DNA from: Pseudomonadota bacterium
GTDB lineage: Bacteria; Pseudomonadota; Gammaproteobacteria; Burkholderiales; JAKAFK01
Length of the DNA stretch: 32,877 nucleotides
Direction: 5' to 3'
NCBI GenBank assembly: GCA_021817985.1
Contig: JAKAFK010000047.1
Span: 1 to 32,877 of the forward strand
The translations under genes and the position numbers were made by a program. The notes beneath the pieces are model-generated. The model ran no database searches, had not been told where the DNA came from, and saw only the letters and a list, made by a program, of their open reading frames with translations. Each line of letters starts with the position of its first letter. Within the stretch, counting starts at the first letter, position 1. Positions 6,989 to 15,650 of this stretch are shown here, in pieces.

Positions 6989-7897
6989 ATGGTCTTAGCA
7001 ACGCCCTCCGGCCTGAAAGCCACCACGAGCCCCTTCTCGCTGTATGCCGAAGCAGAATACGATCGATGGCGCGCGGACAAGCTGCGCCATTACCCGAGCA
7101 GCATCGAAGCGCTGATCGTGGAGATCCGTGACCCGCTGAAGCTCCAGCCCGCCGAACACGATGCCATTGTGTCCCGGATTCGCCGCGCCAACATGGCCAT
7201 TTATGCCGCCCCCGCCACCCTCGGGGCGGACAAGGCCGTGCCCAGGGAACTGGGGCGCCAGTTCGGATTGACCCATCTCGACGGCAACCTCCTGGCCGAC
7301 GATGATGCCATCAGTTCCCTCACCGTGGCGAAGGGAGAGCCGCGTCGCGACTTCATTCCCTACACCAATTCCCCCATCAAGTGGCATACCGACGGCTACT
7401 ACAACGCGCCGGAACACACGGTGCAGGCCATGGTGCTGCACTGCGTGCGCCCCGCCCTGCAAGGGGGCGCAAACCAGCTGCTGGACCACGAAATGGCCTA
7501 TCTGCTCATTCGCGAGCATGAACCGGAATACATCCGCGCCTTGATGGCGCCCGACGTCATGACCATTCCCGCGCGCACCGACGATGCCGGCATCGCTCGC
7601 CCGGCGCAGGCGGGGCCCGTGTTTTCCGTCACCCAGGCCGGCCGCCTGCACATGCGCTACACGGCGCGCACGAAAAGCATCGAATGGAAGGGCGATGCCC
7701 TCACGAAAGCCGCCGTTGCCTTTCTGGAAGCGCTGCTCGCCAGCGATCTGCCGTATATCTTCCGGGGGCGCCTGGAAGCGGGACAAGGGCTCATCTGCAA
7801 CAACGTGCTCCATGACCGCTCCGGCTTCAAAGACGACGAGGCCCGCCCGCGACTGCTGTACCGCGCGCGCTACCACGACCGGATCGCGGGCTCCTGA
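6989..7897 (+). CDS. TauD/TfdA-type Fe(II)/2-oxoglutarate dioxygenase
   Basis: This 302-residue protein has the iron-binding facial triad of the TauD family: His and Asp in WHTDGYYN, and the distal His in CNNVLHDRSGF. The 2-oxoglutarate-binding Arg lies in RLLYRARYHD near the C-terminus. TauD relatives hydroxylate small substrates, in TauD itself next to a sulfonate, releasing sulfite. The substrate cannot be read from the sequence. Because it lies in an operon with sulfur-transfer and methylthio-salvage genes, an organosulfur substrate is a reasonable inference. The ATG at 6989 follows an AAGGTGAGGA ribosome site. The next gene, mtnA, starts 31 bases later. Confidence 0.88.
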   Translation: MVLATPSGLKATTSPFSLYAEAEYDRWRADKLRHYPSSIEALIVEIRDPLKLQPAEHDAIVSRIRRANMAIYAAPATLGADKAVPRELGRQFGLTHLDGNLLADDDAISSLTVAKGEPRRDFIPYTNSPIKWHTDGYYNAPEHTVQAMVLHCVRPALQGGANQLLDHEMAYLLIREHEPEYIRALMAPDVMTIPARTDDAGIARPAQAGPVFSVTQAGRLHMRYTARTKSIEWKGDALTKAAVAFLEALLASDLPYIFRGRLEAGQGLICNNVLHDRSGFKDDEARPRLLYRARYHDRIAGS

Positions 7898-7928
7898 CGA
7901 GGAGGCGTGCTTCGGTGCGCAGACCCAC

Positions 7929-9010
<1,082 letters not shown>

Positions 9011-9014
<4 letters not shown>

Positions 9015-9652
9015 GCGAGAGGCCGGTGCGCGAGGCGCTTCTCGACGCCGCACGGCGCCTGGCGGCCGACGGACTCAACCGGGGTGCATCAGGCAACTTG
9101 AGCGTGCGGACGGAACACGGTTTCCTCATCACCCCGAGCGGGCTCGACTACGATGAGATGACCCCGGACGATCTGGTCCAGATGAATCTGGACGGCACCT
9201 GGAACGGCCCGCGTCCCCCCTCGAGCGAATGGCGCTTCCACCGCGACATCCTGTGCGCGCACCCGGAGGTGGGGGCCGTGGTCCACACGCATTCCACCTT
9301 CGCCACGACGCTCGCGTGCGCGAGCATCACCGTTCCGGCGTTTCATTACATGGTTGCGGTCGCCGGGGGCAAGGACATCCGCTGCGCCCCGTATGCGACA
9401 TTCGGCACGCAGCAACTCTCTGACCATGCGCTAGCGGCCCTTCAGGGACGCCATGCCTGCCTGCTCGCCCACCACGGCATGATCGCGACCGGGCCGACGC
9501 TGAAAGCCGCCGCCGACCTCGCCTATGAAGTGGAAGCGCTGTGCGAGCAATACTGGCGCGTGTCCCAGCTGGGCGAGCCGACCTGCCTGTCGGACGAGGA
9601 AATGAACACCGTGCTGAAGAAATTCGAAGGGTACCGGAAGCCTTCGCACTGA
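9011..9652 (+). CDS. Class II aldolase, probable methylthioribulose-phosphate aldolase of the DHAP shunt
   Basis: This 213-residue, FucA-like zinc aldolase has the metal site intact: Glu in SSEWRFHRDIL, the HTH pair in VVHTHSTFAT, and a further His in LLAHHGMIATG. The N-terminal GLNRGASGNLSVRT phosphate-binding segment is also present. It overlaps mtnA by four bases. In bacteria with the DHAP shunt (Ald2 of Rhodospirillum rubrum is the known case), MtnA plus a FucA-like aldolase splits methylthioribulose-1-phosphate into dihydroxyacetone phosphate and methylthioacetaldehyde. That role fits the pairing. MtnB dehydratase shares the fold and is the main alternative; fuculose-phosphate aldolase is less likely because no fucose genes are nearby. 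Confidence 0.88.
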
Positions 9653-9657
9653 GCCGC

Positions 9658-9708
9658 CCCTGGGGAATAGGCTCAGGCGGAGCACGCCCCAGGGACGGAC
9701 CGTCCGTC
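9658..9708. terminator. Hairpins between convergent genes
   Basis: CCCTGGGG (9658-9665) pairs perfectly with CCCCAGGG (9687-9694), and GACGGAC (9694-9700) pairs with GTCCGTC (9702-9708) around one base. The pair sits in the 142-base gap between the converging aldolase and polyQ genes. No T run follows, so this is a probable but not classical terminator region. Confidence 0.35.
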
Positions 9709-9794
9709 GCGATCGTCATCGGCCACCCCGCATCGGCGTGCCCGCCTGCCACGACCGCAGGCTGCTCCGCATCGCGGCGGCAAGGCGCGACCGG

Positions 9795-10436
9795 TCAATG
9801 GGACACCCATTGCATGCCGGACCCGGTCAACGCCTCGTTGTTCAGCAACTGGGTTTCCTGGTTCATCCAATAGATTTGTTGCGCGTTGAGCCCCTTATGG
9901 TTGGGGTCGATCTCGTTCCCCACCTTCTTGGCGTATTCGCTCGCGCTGCTGGGCACACCGCTGGGCGGCGGGACCACCTTCATCGGGCTGGGCTCGAATA
10001 CTTGCATCTTGCTCGGCATGAACACCTGCATTCCGCCGCCGGAATTCCGGGGCGCGCCCCCGGAATTCTGCGGCCCGGCGCTGGGCATGAACACTTGCAT
10101 GCCGCTTCCGGAGGAAGGCTGCTGTTGCTGTTGCTGTTGCTGTTGCCGAAGCGCCGCCAGTCTTTGCCGGAGCATTGCGATCTGACCGGGGGTCAAGCAG
10201 TACAGTCCCCTTGGCAACCGAACCACCCGGTTGGGCGCTGGGCACCCCATGCGCGGGGGGGCATAGTTCTGCCCCGTCGCCTGCGCCTGCGCTTGCGCTC
10301 GGGCCACGCAGGCGGGACCCTGGCGAAGCATGACCAGGCGATCGGACGGTGGGCATACCCCGGCACTCGCCGTGCCCCTCGCCGCGAGGAACGACATGCA
10401 AGCCGCGATGGCGATGAATTTTTTGTGTTTCGACAT
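9795..10436 (-). CDS. Exported protein with polyglutamine tract and MQVF repeats
   Basis: I do not recognise a family. The 213-residue product starts with a signal peptide (MSKHKKFIAIAACMSF, likely cut after GTASA). The mature part has three cysteines in its first half, a nine-residue glutamine run (residues 98-106), and then three copies of MQVF(M/E)PS at 113, 136 and 144 in a Gly/Pro/Ser-rich linker. The C-terminal third (EYAKKVGNEIDPNHKGL...QQIYWMNQETQLLNN) looks folded. The start ATG at 10434-10436 follows AGGGGGGACC. It lies 25 bases behind another exported-protein gene and should be co-transcribed with it. The protein is probably periplasmic or outer-surface. Confidence 0.78.
   Translation of the reverse strand: MSKHKKFIAIAACMSFLAARGTASAGVCPPSDRLVMLRQGPACVARAQAQAQATGQNYAPPRMGCPAPNRVVRLPRGLYCLTPGQIAMLRQRLAALRQQQQQQQQQPSSGSGMQVFMPSAGPQNSGGAPRNSGGGMQVFMPSKMQVFEPSPMKVVPPPSGVPSSASEYAKKVGNEIDPNHKGLNAQQIYWMNQETQLLNNEALTGSGMQWVSH
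10119..10145 (-). repeat. In-frame CAG/CAA microsatellite encoding nine glutamines
   Basis: The hexamer TTGCTG (plus strand) repeats about four times and encodes Gln98-106 of the exported protein. Each change of three or six bases would alter tract length without a frameshift. Confidence 0.85.
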
Positions 10437-10461
10437 GGTCCCCCCTTTCCTGATCAAGGCG

Positions 10462-10998
10462 TCACTGCCCGTCTTCGTAGATGCCGGGCCGTCCTTCATA
10501 CCAATGGGCTCGCAGCTTGCATCTCTTGATGCCATCATCGCTGTAGCAACCCCGTTTCGCCATCTGGTCAGCGGCGTTCAAGGTCTTATATCCGAAGGCG
10601 CCGGTGACGCACGCTTTGTTCACGTTCGTATCCCAGCCGACGGCCACGGCACCGTACCCGCCCTCGGCCCGTGCCCTCTCGGCCGTTCGGCATGCCACGC
10701 CGCCCTGCCGGGTGCAGGCGGCCAAGGCGCAGAGCGCGGTTCTGAGCTCGTTCATGCCGTTGATGCAAATGCCAAACCGCAGAGTCGCATCGTCGACGGC
10801 GACGGCATCATACAAGGTCTGCGCCTGAAGCTGCTGTGGCGAAGGATGGCCGCGCAACACGGGCAGCGAACCGTCCGGGCAGGTTCCCGGATAGCGGGAA
10901 TAGGTCTGGTCACCGCAGGCAAAATCGGCACGAGCCTGGGCATGCCCGGCTACCGCTGTCAGCAGCGCTGCGCCCAGGCACAGGATTTTCCGTATCAT
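10462..10998 (-). CDS. Cysteine-rich exported protein, two DUF4189-like repeats
   Basis: This 178-residue protein has a clear signal peptide (MIRKILCLGAALLTAVAGHAQARA, cut before DFACGD). The mature part has ten cysteines, suggesting disulfides. Two segments look alike: YDAVAVDDATLRFGICI...ALCALAACTRQGG and YGAVAVGWDTNVNKACV...QMAKRGCYSDDG. Both resemble the DUF4189 pattern of YGAIA followed by a small helix with alanine and cysteine. The assignment is from memory of the family and moderate at best. The function is unknown. It is upstream of, and close to, the polyQ protein gene on the same strand, so the two exported proteins may work together. Confidence 0.72.
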   Translation of the reverse strand: MIRKILCLGAALLTAVAGHAQARADFACGDQTYSRYPGTCPDGSLPVLRGHPSPQQLQAQTLYDAVAVDDATLRFGICINGMNELRTALCALAACTRQGGVACRTAERARAEGGYGAVAVGWDTNVNKACVTGAFGYKTLNAADQMAKRGCYSDDGIKRCKLRAHWYEGRPGIYEDGQ

Positions 10999-11551
10999 GG
11001 CTCCCCTCCATGTGAACGGTCATGGCTGCGTCGAACGCCATTCCCGCGCGCGAGAGCACCCCGTTCCATAGGAAAGAGGCGCCGATTTGACGAGAAACAA
11101 CGGATACGCAGCGGGTCCCGACGAGGAATGGCGAAAGCGTCGGCGGTCAGGAGCTGCCGAACGGGTACTTTGGCGTGGCGGCGACGCACCAGTGGTGCAA
11201 CCCACTGCCGCCGGCGTTGACGGATCCCGCTTTTTTCTTCTCCCCATGGGTAGCGGGAGTATCTCCTTGCATATTCATGATGTCAAGATATGTCGACCTT
11301 TAACTCCTGTACGTCACATGCATGCGTGATTCGCCTTCTCGGTTCGACTGCCGGAGGATTTGCTGAGGAAAACGGCGCAGCCTGGGTCAATGCAGGGATC
11401 GCGCGGCACCACCTTCCGGGATCCCCGAGCCGACCGGCTCAGTCGCCCTTCTTTCTGCAATGGCGGTCGCAGTTGACCCCTTCGTGCAATTAGGCCTCGA
11501 TATTGGGCATGTCCCGTCCCCCGAGGGGGACGGCATCCGGCTGGTAGCCTC
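10999..11551. other. Intergenic stretch, no gene seen
   Basis: These 553 bases lie between two minus-strand genes. Short frames occur on both strands but lack ribosome sites, signal peptides and family features. It must hold the promoter for the 10998 gene; I could not identify a convincing one. Confidence 0.5.
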
Positions 11552-11968
11552 TCACTTCGCAGTGCACTCGCCGAGCCGTTTCCCGCTGATGTGGGAGACC
11601 ATTTTCCGTCCTGCCGCCTCGGTGGTCATCGTGCCCTGATAAGCGGTCCCCGTCATGGTGAACGTGCCCACCATGGTCTGGACCGACCCATTGGTATGAC
11701 AGGACATTTTCCAGGACACGGTATTCCCGCTGACATGATAATACTGCCGGGTGCAGTTCGACTTCTGGGCAGGCACGGTCGCATGTTCCTGGACTTCCTG
11801 CTTGGAGTAACAGACCCTCTGGGTCATGGCCGGCATCGCGGTCGGCATGCCGGCAATCTCCATCCGGGTCGTGACCGCCCACTCGCCCGGTTGCATCGCG
11901 ACGGGCGCCGCCCGGACGGACGGCACGACGGCGCAAAGCGCGAAGAGGGTAATGAAGGCTCGCTGCAT
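11552..11968 (-). CDS. DUF3617-family exported protein
   Basis: This 138-residue protein has a signal peptide (MQRAFITLFALCAVVPSVRA, cut before APVAMQPGEW). The mature protein follows the DUF3617 pattern: MQPGEWAVTTRMEIAGMP, then MTQRVCYSKQEV, SWKMSCHTNGS, a TYxG-type strand (GTAYQGTMTTEAA) and the terminal GKRLGEC. Four mature cysteines match the family. DUF3617 proteins are small periplasmic proteins of unknown function, common in proteobacteria. No close co-directional partner is present: the gene stands alone between two long gene-poor stretches. The ATG at 11966-11968 follows an AGGGAGGAAAA ribosome site. Confidence 0.85.
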   Translation of the reverse strand: MQRAFITLFALCAVVPSVRAAPVAMQPGEWAVTTRMEIAGMPTAMPAMTQRVCYSKQEVQEHATVPAQKSNCTRQYYHVSGNTVSWKMSCHTNGSVQTMVGTFTMTGTAYQGTMTTEAAGRKMVSHISGKRLGECTAK

Positions 11969-12323
11969 GTTTTTCCTCCCTAATACTCTTTAGATTTGCA
12001 TGCCCCTCCAACAGAACGGGAGGGGTTCGCGATCCACGGCTGTTCCCCGAGAACTGCCGCAAGATCATGAACAGTATAGGCGTATTTGCATCAGCTGGCA
12101 CGAGCCGGCCACCCCATTGCATGAGCCTGGCAAGGCTCCCCTTCGGACAGGGTCACTCGCCTGACGCGACGGGCCGCACGCCCGGTAGCGCAGGTCTCGC
12201 TTGCGGGGGAGATATACTCGAATCCGGTGTATGGCCCGTCGGGCAGACGAGTTGAAGGCGGTGGGTGTTTCCGTTGAAGATCTGATTGTCAAAGTCGGAA
12301 ATCCAACAGGAGAACACGCCACC
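11969..12323. other. Gene-poor stretch before the IS remnant
   Basis: These 355 bases have no supported gene. They lead into the decayed transposase at 12324 and, with 12491-12770, look like a region of insertion and decay. Confidence 0.5.
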
Positions 12324-12490
12324 ATGAGTCATCGTAATGACAAAGTTGCCAGCCACTGGAAATGGGTTTGAGCCTCGAGGACATCATTCGCCATGGAGCG
12401 CAGGAAGTGATCCACCAGTCGATCGAAGCGGAGCTTTCGGAACTGCTGAGCGGTTTCGCCAATGTGCTCCCTATCATGGCTCGGCCTTAG
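12324..12490 (+). pseudogene. IS256-type transposase, N-terminal remnant with frameshift
   Basis: A GGAG ribosome site precedes ATG at 12324, which reads MSHRNDKVASHWKWV and stops at TGA 12369-12371. The neighbouring frame, from 12362, continues with SLEDIIRHGAQEVIHQSIEAELSELLSGFANV and stops at 12488-12490. Together they match the N-terminus of the IS256/Mutator-like transposases, which carry the (S/P)LEDIIRHGAQ segment and an EAEL helix before a loop. The catalytic DDE core is missing, and the two parts are in different frames. The element is dead and only its first 50 or so codons remain. Confidence 0.7.
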
Positions 12491-12517
12491 GTTGTGTGCT
12501 GCTCTAAGGAGCCTAGC

Positions 12518-12694
12518 TTGATGCGAATGAAGCAGGACCGTCTCCTTGCCGGTGGCGCTGCTCCTGAACGCCGTCCCATAGCCATACGCGCCACCCGCAA
12601 GAGTCGTTCCGTAGAGATTTCCGACACTATCCATCATCAGTCCGCTCGCCGGGCCGGCCCCGGCCCATACGACCTGCAGGACCCACGCATCCAC
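12518..12694 (-). pseudogene. GloVer-repeat protein fragment
   Basis: The minus strand encodes SGLMMDSVGNLYGTTLAGGAYGYGTAFR...SATGKETVLLHSH. This is one unit of the GloVer tandem repeat (TIGR03803 type, consensus near GNLYGTT..GG..G.GTVF and ETVLHSF), known from large secreted repeat proteins. There is no proper start and the frame runs on into unrelated sequence, so it is a remnant of a bigger gene. It lies next to the transposase remnant, suggesting the gene was broken by insertion and deletion. Confidence 0.6.
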
Positions 12695-12770
12695 TTTCTG
12701 TCGAACTACCGCTTCCTCTGACCGCGATGCGGTCGGCCATATGAGGTGGGTATGCTATCCTGAGTAAAAA

Positions 12771-13664
12771 ATGCGAACCTCCCACCGTGCGTTGCGCGGC
12801 GAAGCCCTGCGGGTAGACCGCTTCCTGTTGCGCACGCTCAAGCGATTCAACGCCAACCAAGGATTTCTCCTGGCTGGGGCTCTGGCCTATTACCTCCTCC
12901 TCTCGCTCATTCCTCTGGTCACCTTTCTTGCCGTCGTGCTGTCCAAGTTCGTCGATCAGCGCCTGCTGCTTGCGACGGCTGCCCGTTATCTGCGACTCTT
13001 GGTCCCCGGCGAAGCAGGACCCTTGCTCACGCAGATCCGAACCTTCCTCGCGCAGCGAGCCGCCATCGGCTTCGTGCTGCTCGCCGATATGCTCTTTTTC
13101 AGCGCCATGGCAATCAGCACGCTCGAGCATGCGATGCGGCTCATCTTCAGGGGCAGTGCGCATGTGCGCCCCCGAAGCGTCCTGGCCTCGATACTGATGC
13201 CCTATCTCTACGTCCCGCTGCTGGGTCTCGGATTGCTCGTCGCGACGCTCGCGGTCGGCACCCTGCAAGCCTTTCAGCAGACCCAGATCACCCTCTTCGG
13301 CCATCTCCTTCCATTGACGCGGCTGTCGGTCGGCCTGGCCTATGCCGTCAGCTTTTTGGGAGAAGTGATCCTGCTGACCTCCATCTATTTCGCCATGCCC
13401 TTTCGCGGCCTGCCACTGCGGCGTGCGTTCATCGGCGGACTGACCGCAGCCGTCTTATGGGACCTCACGCGCTATGCCCTCGTCTGGTATTTCGCGCATG
13501 TCTCCCCCGTCAATGTTCTCTATGGGTCCCTCTCCACGGTGGTCATCGGCCTGTTCACGTTGGAGGTCGCGAGCATCATCCTCCTCTTTGGCGCCCAGGT
13601 GATCGCCGAGTACGAGCGAACGGTGCGCTTCAGAGCACGCACCTCTCCACCGTCGCCGCAATGA
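12771..13664 (+). CDS. YihY/BrkB-family inner membrane protein
   Basis: This 297-residue, multi-pass membrane protein has about six hydrophobic segments, starting with GFLLAGALAYYLLLSLIPLVTFLAVVL, the conserved first helix of the family. Further helices follow around residues 101-118, 141-168, 185-205, 220-236 and 254-278, with the motif VNVLYGSLSTVVIGLFTLEV near the end. YihY/BrkB proteins were once called RNase BN or virulence factor but their biochemical role is unknown. The usual family length is 280-420 residues; this one is short. The start ATG has only a weak ribosome site. The stop is eight bases from the convergent rdgC stop. Confidence 0.9.
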   Translation: MRTSHRALRGEALRVDRFLLRTLKRFNANQGFLLAGALAYYLLLSLIPLVTFLAVVLSKFVDQRLLLATAARYLRLLVPGEAGPLLTQIRTFLAQRAAIGFVLLADMLFFSAMAISTLEHAMRLIFRGSAHVRPRSVLASILMPYLYVPLLGLGLLVATLAVGTLQAFQQTQITLFGHLLPLTRLSVGLAYAVSFLGEVILLTSIYFAMPFRGLPLRRAFIGGLTAAVLWDLTRYALVWYFAHVSPVNVLYGSLSTVVIGLFTLEVASIILLFGAQVIAEYERTVRFRARTSPPSPQ

Positions 13665-13671
13665 GTCCGGA

Positions 13672-14580
13672 TCAGACCGGCTGCGCCTCTCCACCCATGG
13701 CCGCCAGCAAGGCAGGCAGCAGGCGGGCGAATTCGGCACTCATGAGGGCAAAGTCGGCATCGAACTGCTCGGCCGCGCCCTCCGCCCCCTGCCGTTCCGA
13801 TGCTTCCTGTACGACATCGAGAAACGCCAACCGCTTGAGCTGAAAATCCTCGGTCAGCACGAAGGAAATCCGGTCGTCCCAGGTCAGTGCGAGCCGGGTT
13901 GCACACTTGCCGGCCTCGATGTGTGCCCGGATCTCGTTGCTGTCCAGATTATGCCGTGAGAAGCGCGCCGTCGCTCCTTCGTCGGTCGGCGCAACGAGTT
14001 CGCAGTCGGTATCGATGGTAAAGCCGCCGGCTGCGTCGCCTTCGCGCAGCCACTGGGTCATCACCGACGACGGGCTCTCCTGGGGCCTCACCGGACGCAA
14101 GTGAAGCCCCTCCACCGACTTGATGAGCAGTTCCGCCAATTCATCGGCCTTCTTGGGCGTCGCCGCATCGACGATGAGCCATCCATTGGGGAGATCCCAA
14201 TAGGCATACGTCGTCCGCAGACGACTGAAAGCCCGCGGCAGGAGTTCGTCGACCACCTGATCCTTGATCTCGCGGCGGCGCTTCGCACCCAGCTTGTGCG
14301 CCTGCTCGGCCTCGATGCTTGCGATCTTCTCGGCAGCCGCTTGCCGAACCACCGCGGCCGGCAAAAGCTTCTCCTCGACGCAGGCACTCACCATCACGCA
14401 GGTTCCGACCCCATGCGCCAGGGCCTCGGCGTCCGGCCCGAGCGGCGAGACCCAGCCCAGGCTTCGCATGTCCATGCTGGCACAGGACCGGTAAGGGTGT
14501 GCCCGGAGGCTGTCCTCAAGGGCGGCGGGAAACGAATCGGGGGCGACGAAACGAAACAGCTGGACATTCTTGAACCACAT
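13672..14580 (-). CDS. rdgC: Recombination-associated protein RdgC
   Basis: RdgC forms a ring-shaped dimer on duplex DNA and limits RecA action; in Escherichia coli it becomes needed when replication restart is defective. The 302-residue length is right. Typical segments are MWFKNVQLFRF, LGWVSPLGPDAEALAH, RREIKDQVVDELLPRAFSR and LIVDAATPKKADELAELL. The C-terminal half has LALTWDDRISFVLTEDFQLKRL, also standard. The ATG at 14578-14580 gives the family start; an in-frame extension upstream is not conserved in type. It is transcribed toward the yihY-like gene and probably forms its own unit. Confidence 0.95.
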   Translation of the reverse strand: MWFKNVQLFRFVAPDSFPAALEDSLRAHPYRSCASMDMRSLGWVSPLGPDAEALAHGVGTCVMVSACVEEKLLPAAVVRQAAAEKIASIEAEQAHKLGAKRRREIKDQVVDELLPRAFSRLRTTYAYWDLPNGWLIVDAATPKKADELAELLIKSVEGLHLRPVRPQESPSSVMTQWLREGDAAGGFTIDTDCELVAPTDEGATARFSRHNLDSNEIRAHIEAGKCATRLALTWDDRISFVLTEDFQLKRLAFLDVVQEASERQGAEGAAEQFDADFALMSAEFARLLPALLAAMGGEAQPV

Positions 14581-14797
14581 GGAGATCGACCTTTTGCTGG
14601 ACTTTGGGAATGAAACCGGCAACGAATGAGCGGGCCATTGTAACGCATCGGGGCCTCCTGCTGCGCGCCAACGAGCAGCCTCCCTGCGTCGGTGCCGGCG
14701 CGCAGGAATAGTGCCGAAGGGGTGTGCTATAACGACAGGAAAGAAAGACAGGGATGCGTGGCGAACCCGGTTCCATGGGCATGAGGGAGAGTTCGAG

Positions 14798-15154
14798 ATG
14801 ACGGCAATCGCGTTGCGCAGGTCAGGGGTCTTGCTGGGGTTCCTGTTCGCCGTGTGTCACGCGCCCCAAACGCCGGCCATCACGTTCTCGAGCGCGCAGC
14901 TGGTTTCCGGAAGCGCATTGCGCCGAGATCGACGGACCGTGGAAAACTTCCTGGCACGCACCCATGTGCAAAAGGCCCTGCGCAGGCTCGTCATCCGCGC
15001 GGACAGGGCAAACGCGGGAATCAAAACCTTGCCGGACGGCCCCGGCGGGATACCGGCAATCCGCCTCTTTGCGCTCCCGGCGGGCGGCATGCTGGGCGGG
15101 ATCGATGTCCTCGTGATCCTGCTCATCGCCGTCTTGGTCATCCTCGCGCTTTGA
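14798..15154 (+). CDS. PA2779-like small exported membrane-anchored protein
   Basis: This 118-residue protein has a signal sequence (TAIALRRSGVLLGFLFAVCHA) and a single strongly hydrophobic C-terminal segment (IDVLVILLIAVLVILAL). Between them lies RRTVENFLARTHVQKALRRLVIRADRANAGI, followed by FALPAGGMLGG. This order resembles the PA2779 family (DUF6627), where a helical linker is followed by LPAGG and a terminal membrane helix. In many bacteria that family is next to a PA2778-like C39 peptidase, which is not present here. The function is unknown. The ATG at 14798 has a GGGAGAG ribosome site. About 290 gene-free bases follow. Confidence 0.65.
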   Translation: MTAIALRRSGVLLGFLFAVCHAPQTPAITFSSAQLVSGSALRRDRRTVENFLARTHVQKALRRLVIRADRANAGIKTLPDGPGGIPAIRLFALPAGGMLGGIDVLVILLIAVLVILAL

Positions 15155-15447
15155 CGCGAGCCCTTCCCGGGTCGACCGAACACTCCGGTGAATCGCCCCG
15201 GCAGATCAGAACCCGAAGTGGAGCCAGAGCCACTCATCATTGCGGGCGCGTCGGCTTCTGCCGCCCCCCGCTCAGGCGCCCTCACGGCGCGCGCAGCTGC
15301 CGCAGGCAGTGAAAAGAGCACGGACAACGCCGTCGCTTTCTTCCCCCTCGCGAGGAACTGCATGCCTTTAGCGGAGATCAGGCCACCCGCATGCGAGGAA
15401 ATGCGCATCCGGCGTGCTTATCTTCCAGGCCAAGACAGGCGGCGCGC

Positions 15448-15645
15448 TTAGCCGGCGGCGCCGTGCACAAAAGCCCAGACGACGACGATCACCATGACCA
15501 GCACATACAGGCGCAAGCCCCAGAACAGGACTTGCTGCCCGGCCGACAGGCGCACGCGCCGGACTTCCGGCAGCGGCTGATCCCACCCTTCTTCCTCAAG
15601 GAGCCGGTTGATCGTTTCGCGATCGAATTCATGGAGCGCCTTCAT
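15448..15645 (-). CDS. 65-aa single-pass membrane protein partnered with NRAMP
   Basis: This small protein begins MKALHEFDRETINRLLEEEGWDQ, a charged helix, and ends with a membrane segment (LFWGLRLYVLVMVIVVVWAFV). Its start ATG is five bases after the NRAMP stop, and a ribosome site lies in the overlap (GGAGGCTAGAG). The length, charge pattern and tight linkage argue for a real gene rather than a chance frame. It may be an accessory subunit or regulator of the transporter; I know of no named family. Confidence 0.72.
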   Translation of the reverse strand: MKALHEFDRETINRLLEEEGWDQPLPEVRRVRLSAGQQVLFWGLRLYVLVMVIVVVWAFVHGAAG

Positions 15646-15650
15646 GGTCT

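Noticed and set aside
12627-13304. Minus-strand frame of 225 codons over the yihY-like gene start
   Set aside because: Charged, low-complexity antisense of hydrophobic codons; the plus-strand membrane protein explains the sequence.
13455-13739. Minus-strand frame overlapping the YihY-like and rdgC ends
   Set aside because: It is antisense to the end of a clear membrane-protein gene and carries no family features.
14857-15451. Frames on both strands after the PA2779-like gene
   Set aside because: They overlap the gene or the short gap, have no ribosome site and low-complexity Ala/Arg translations.
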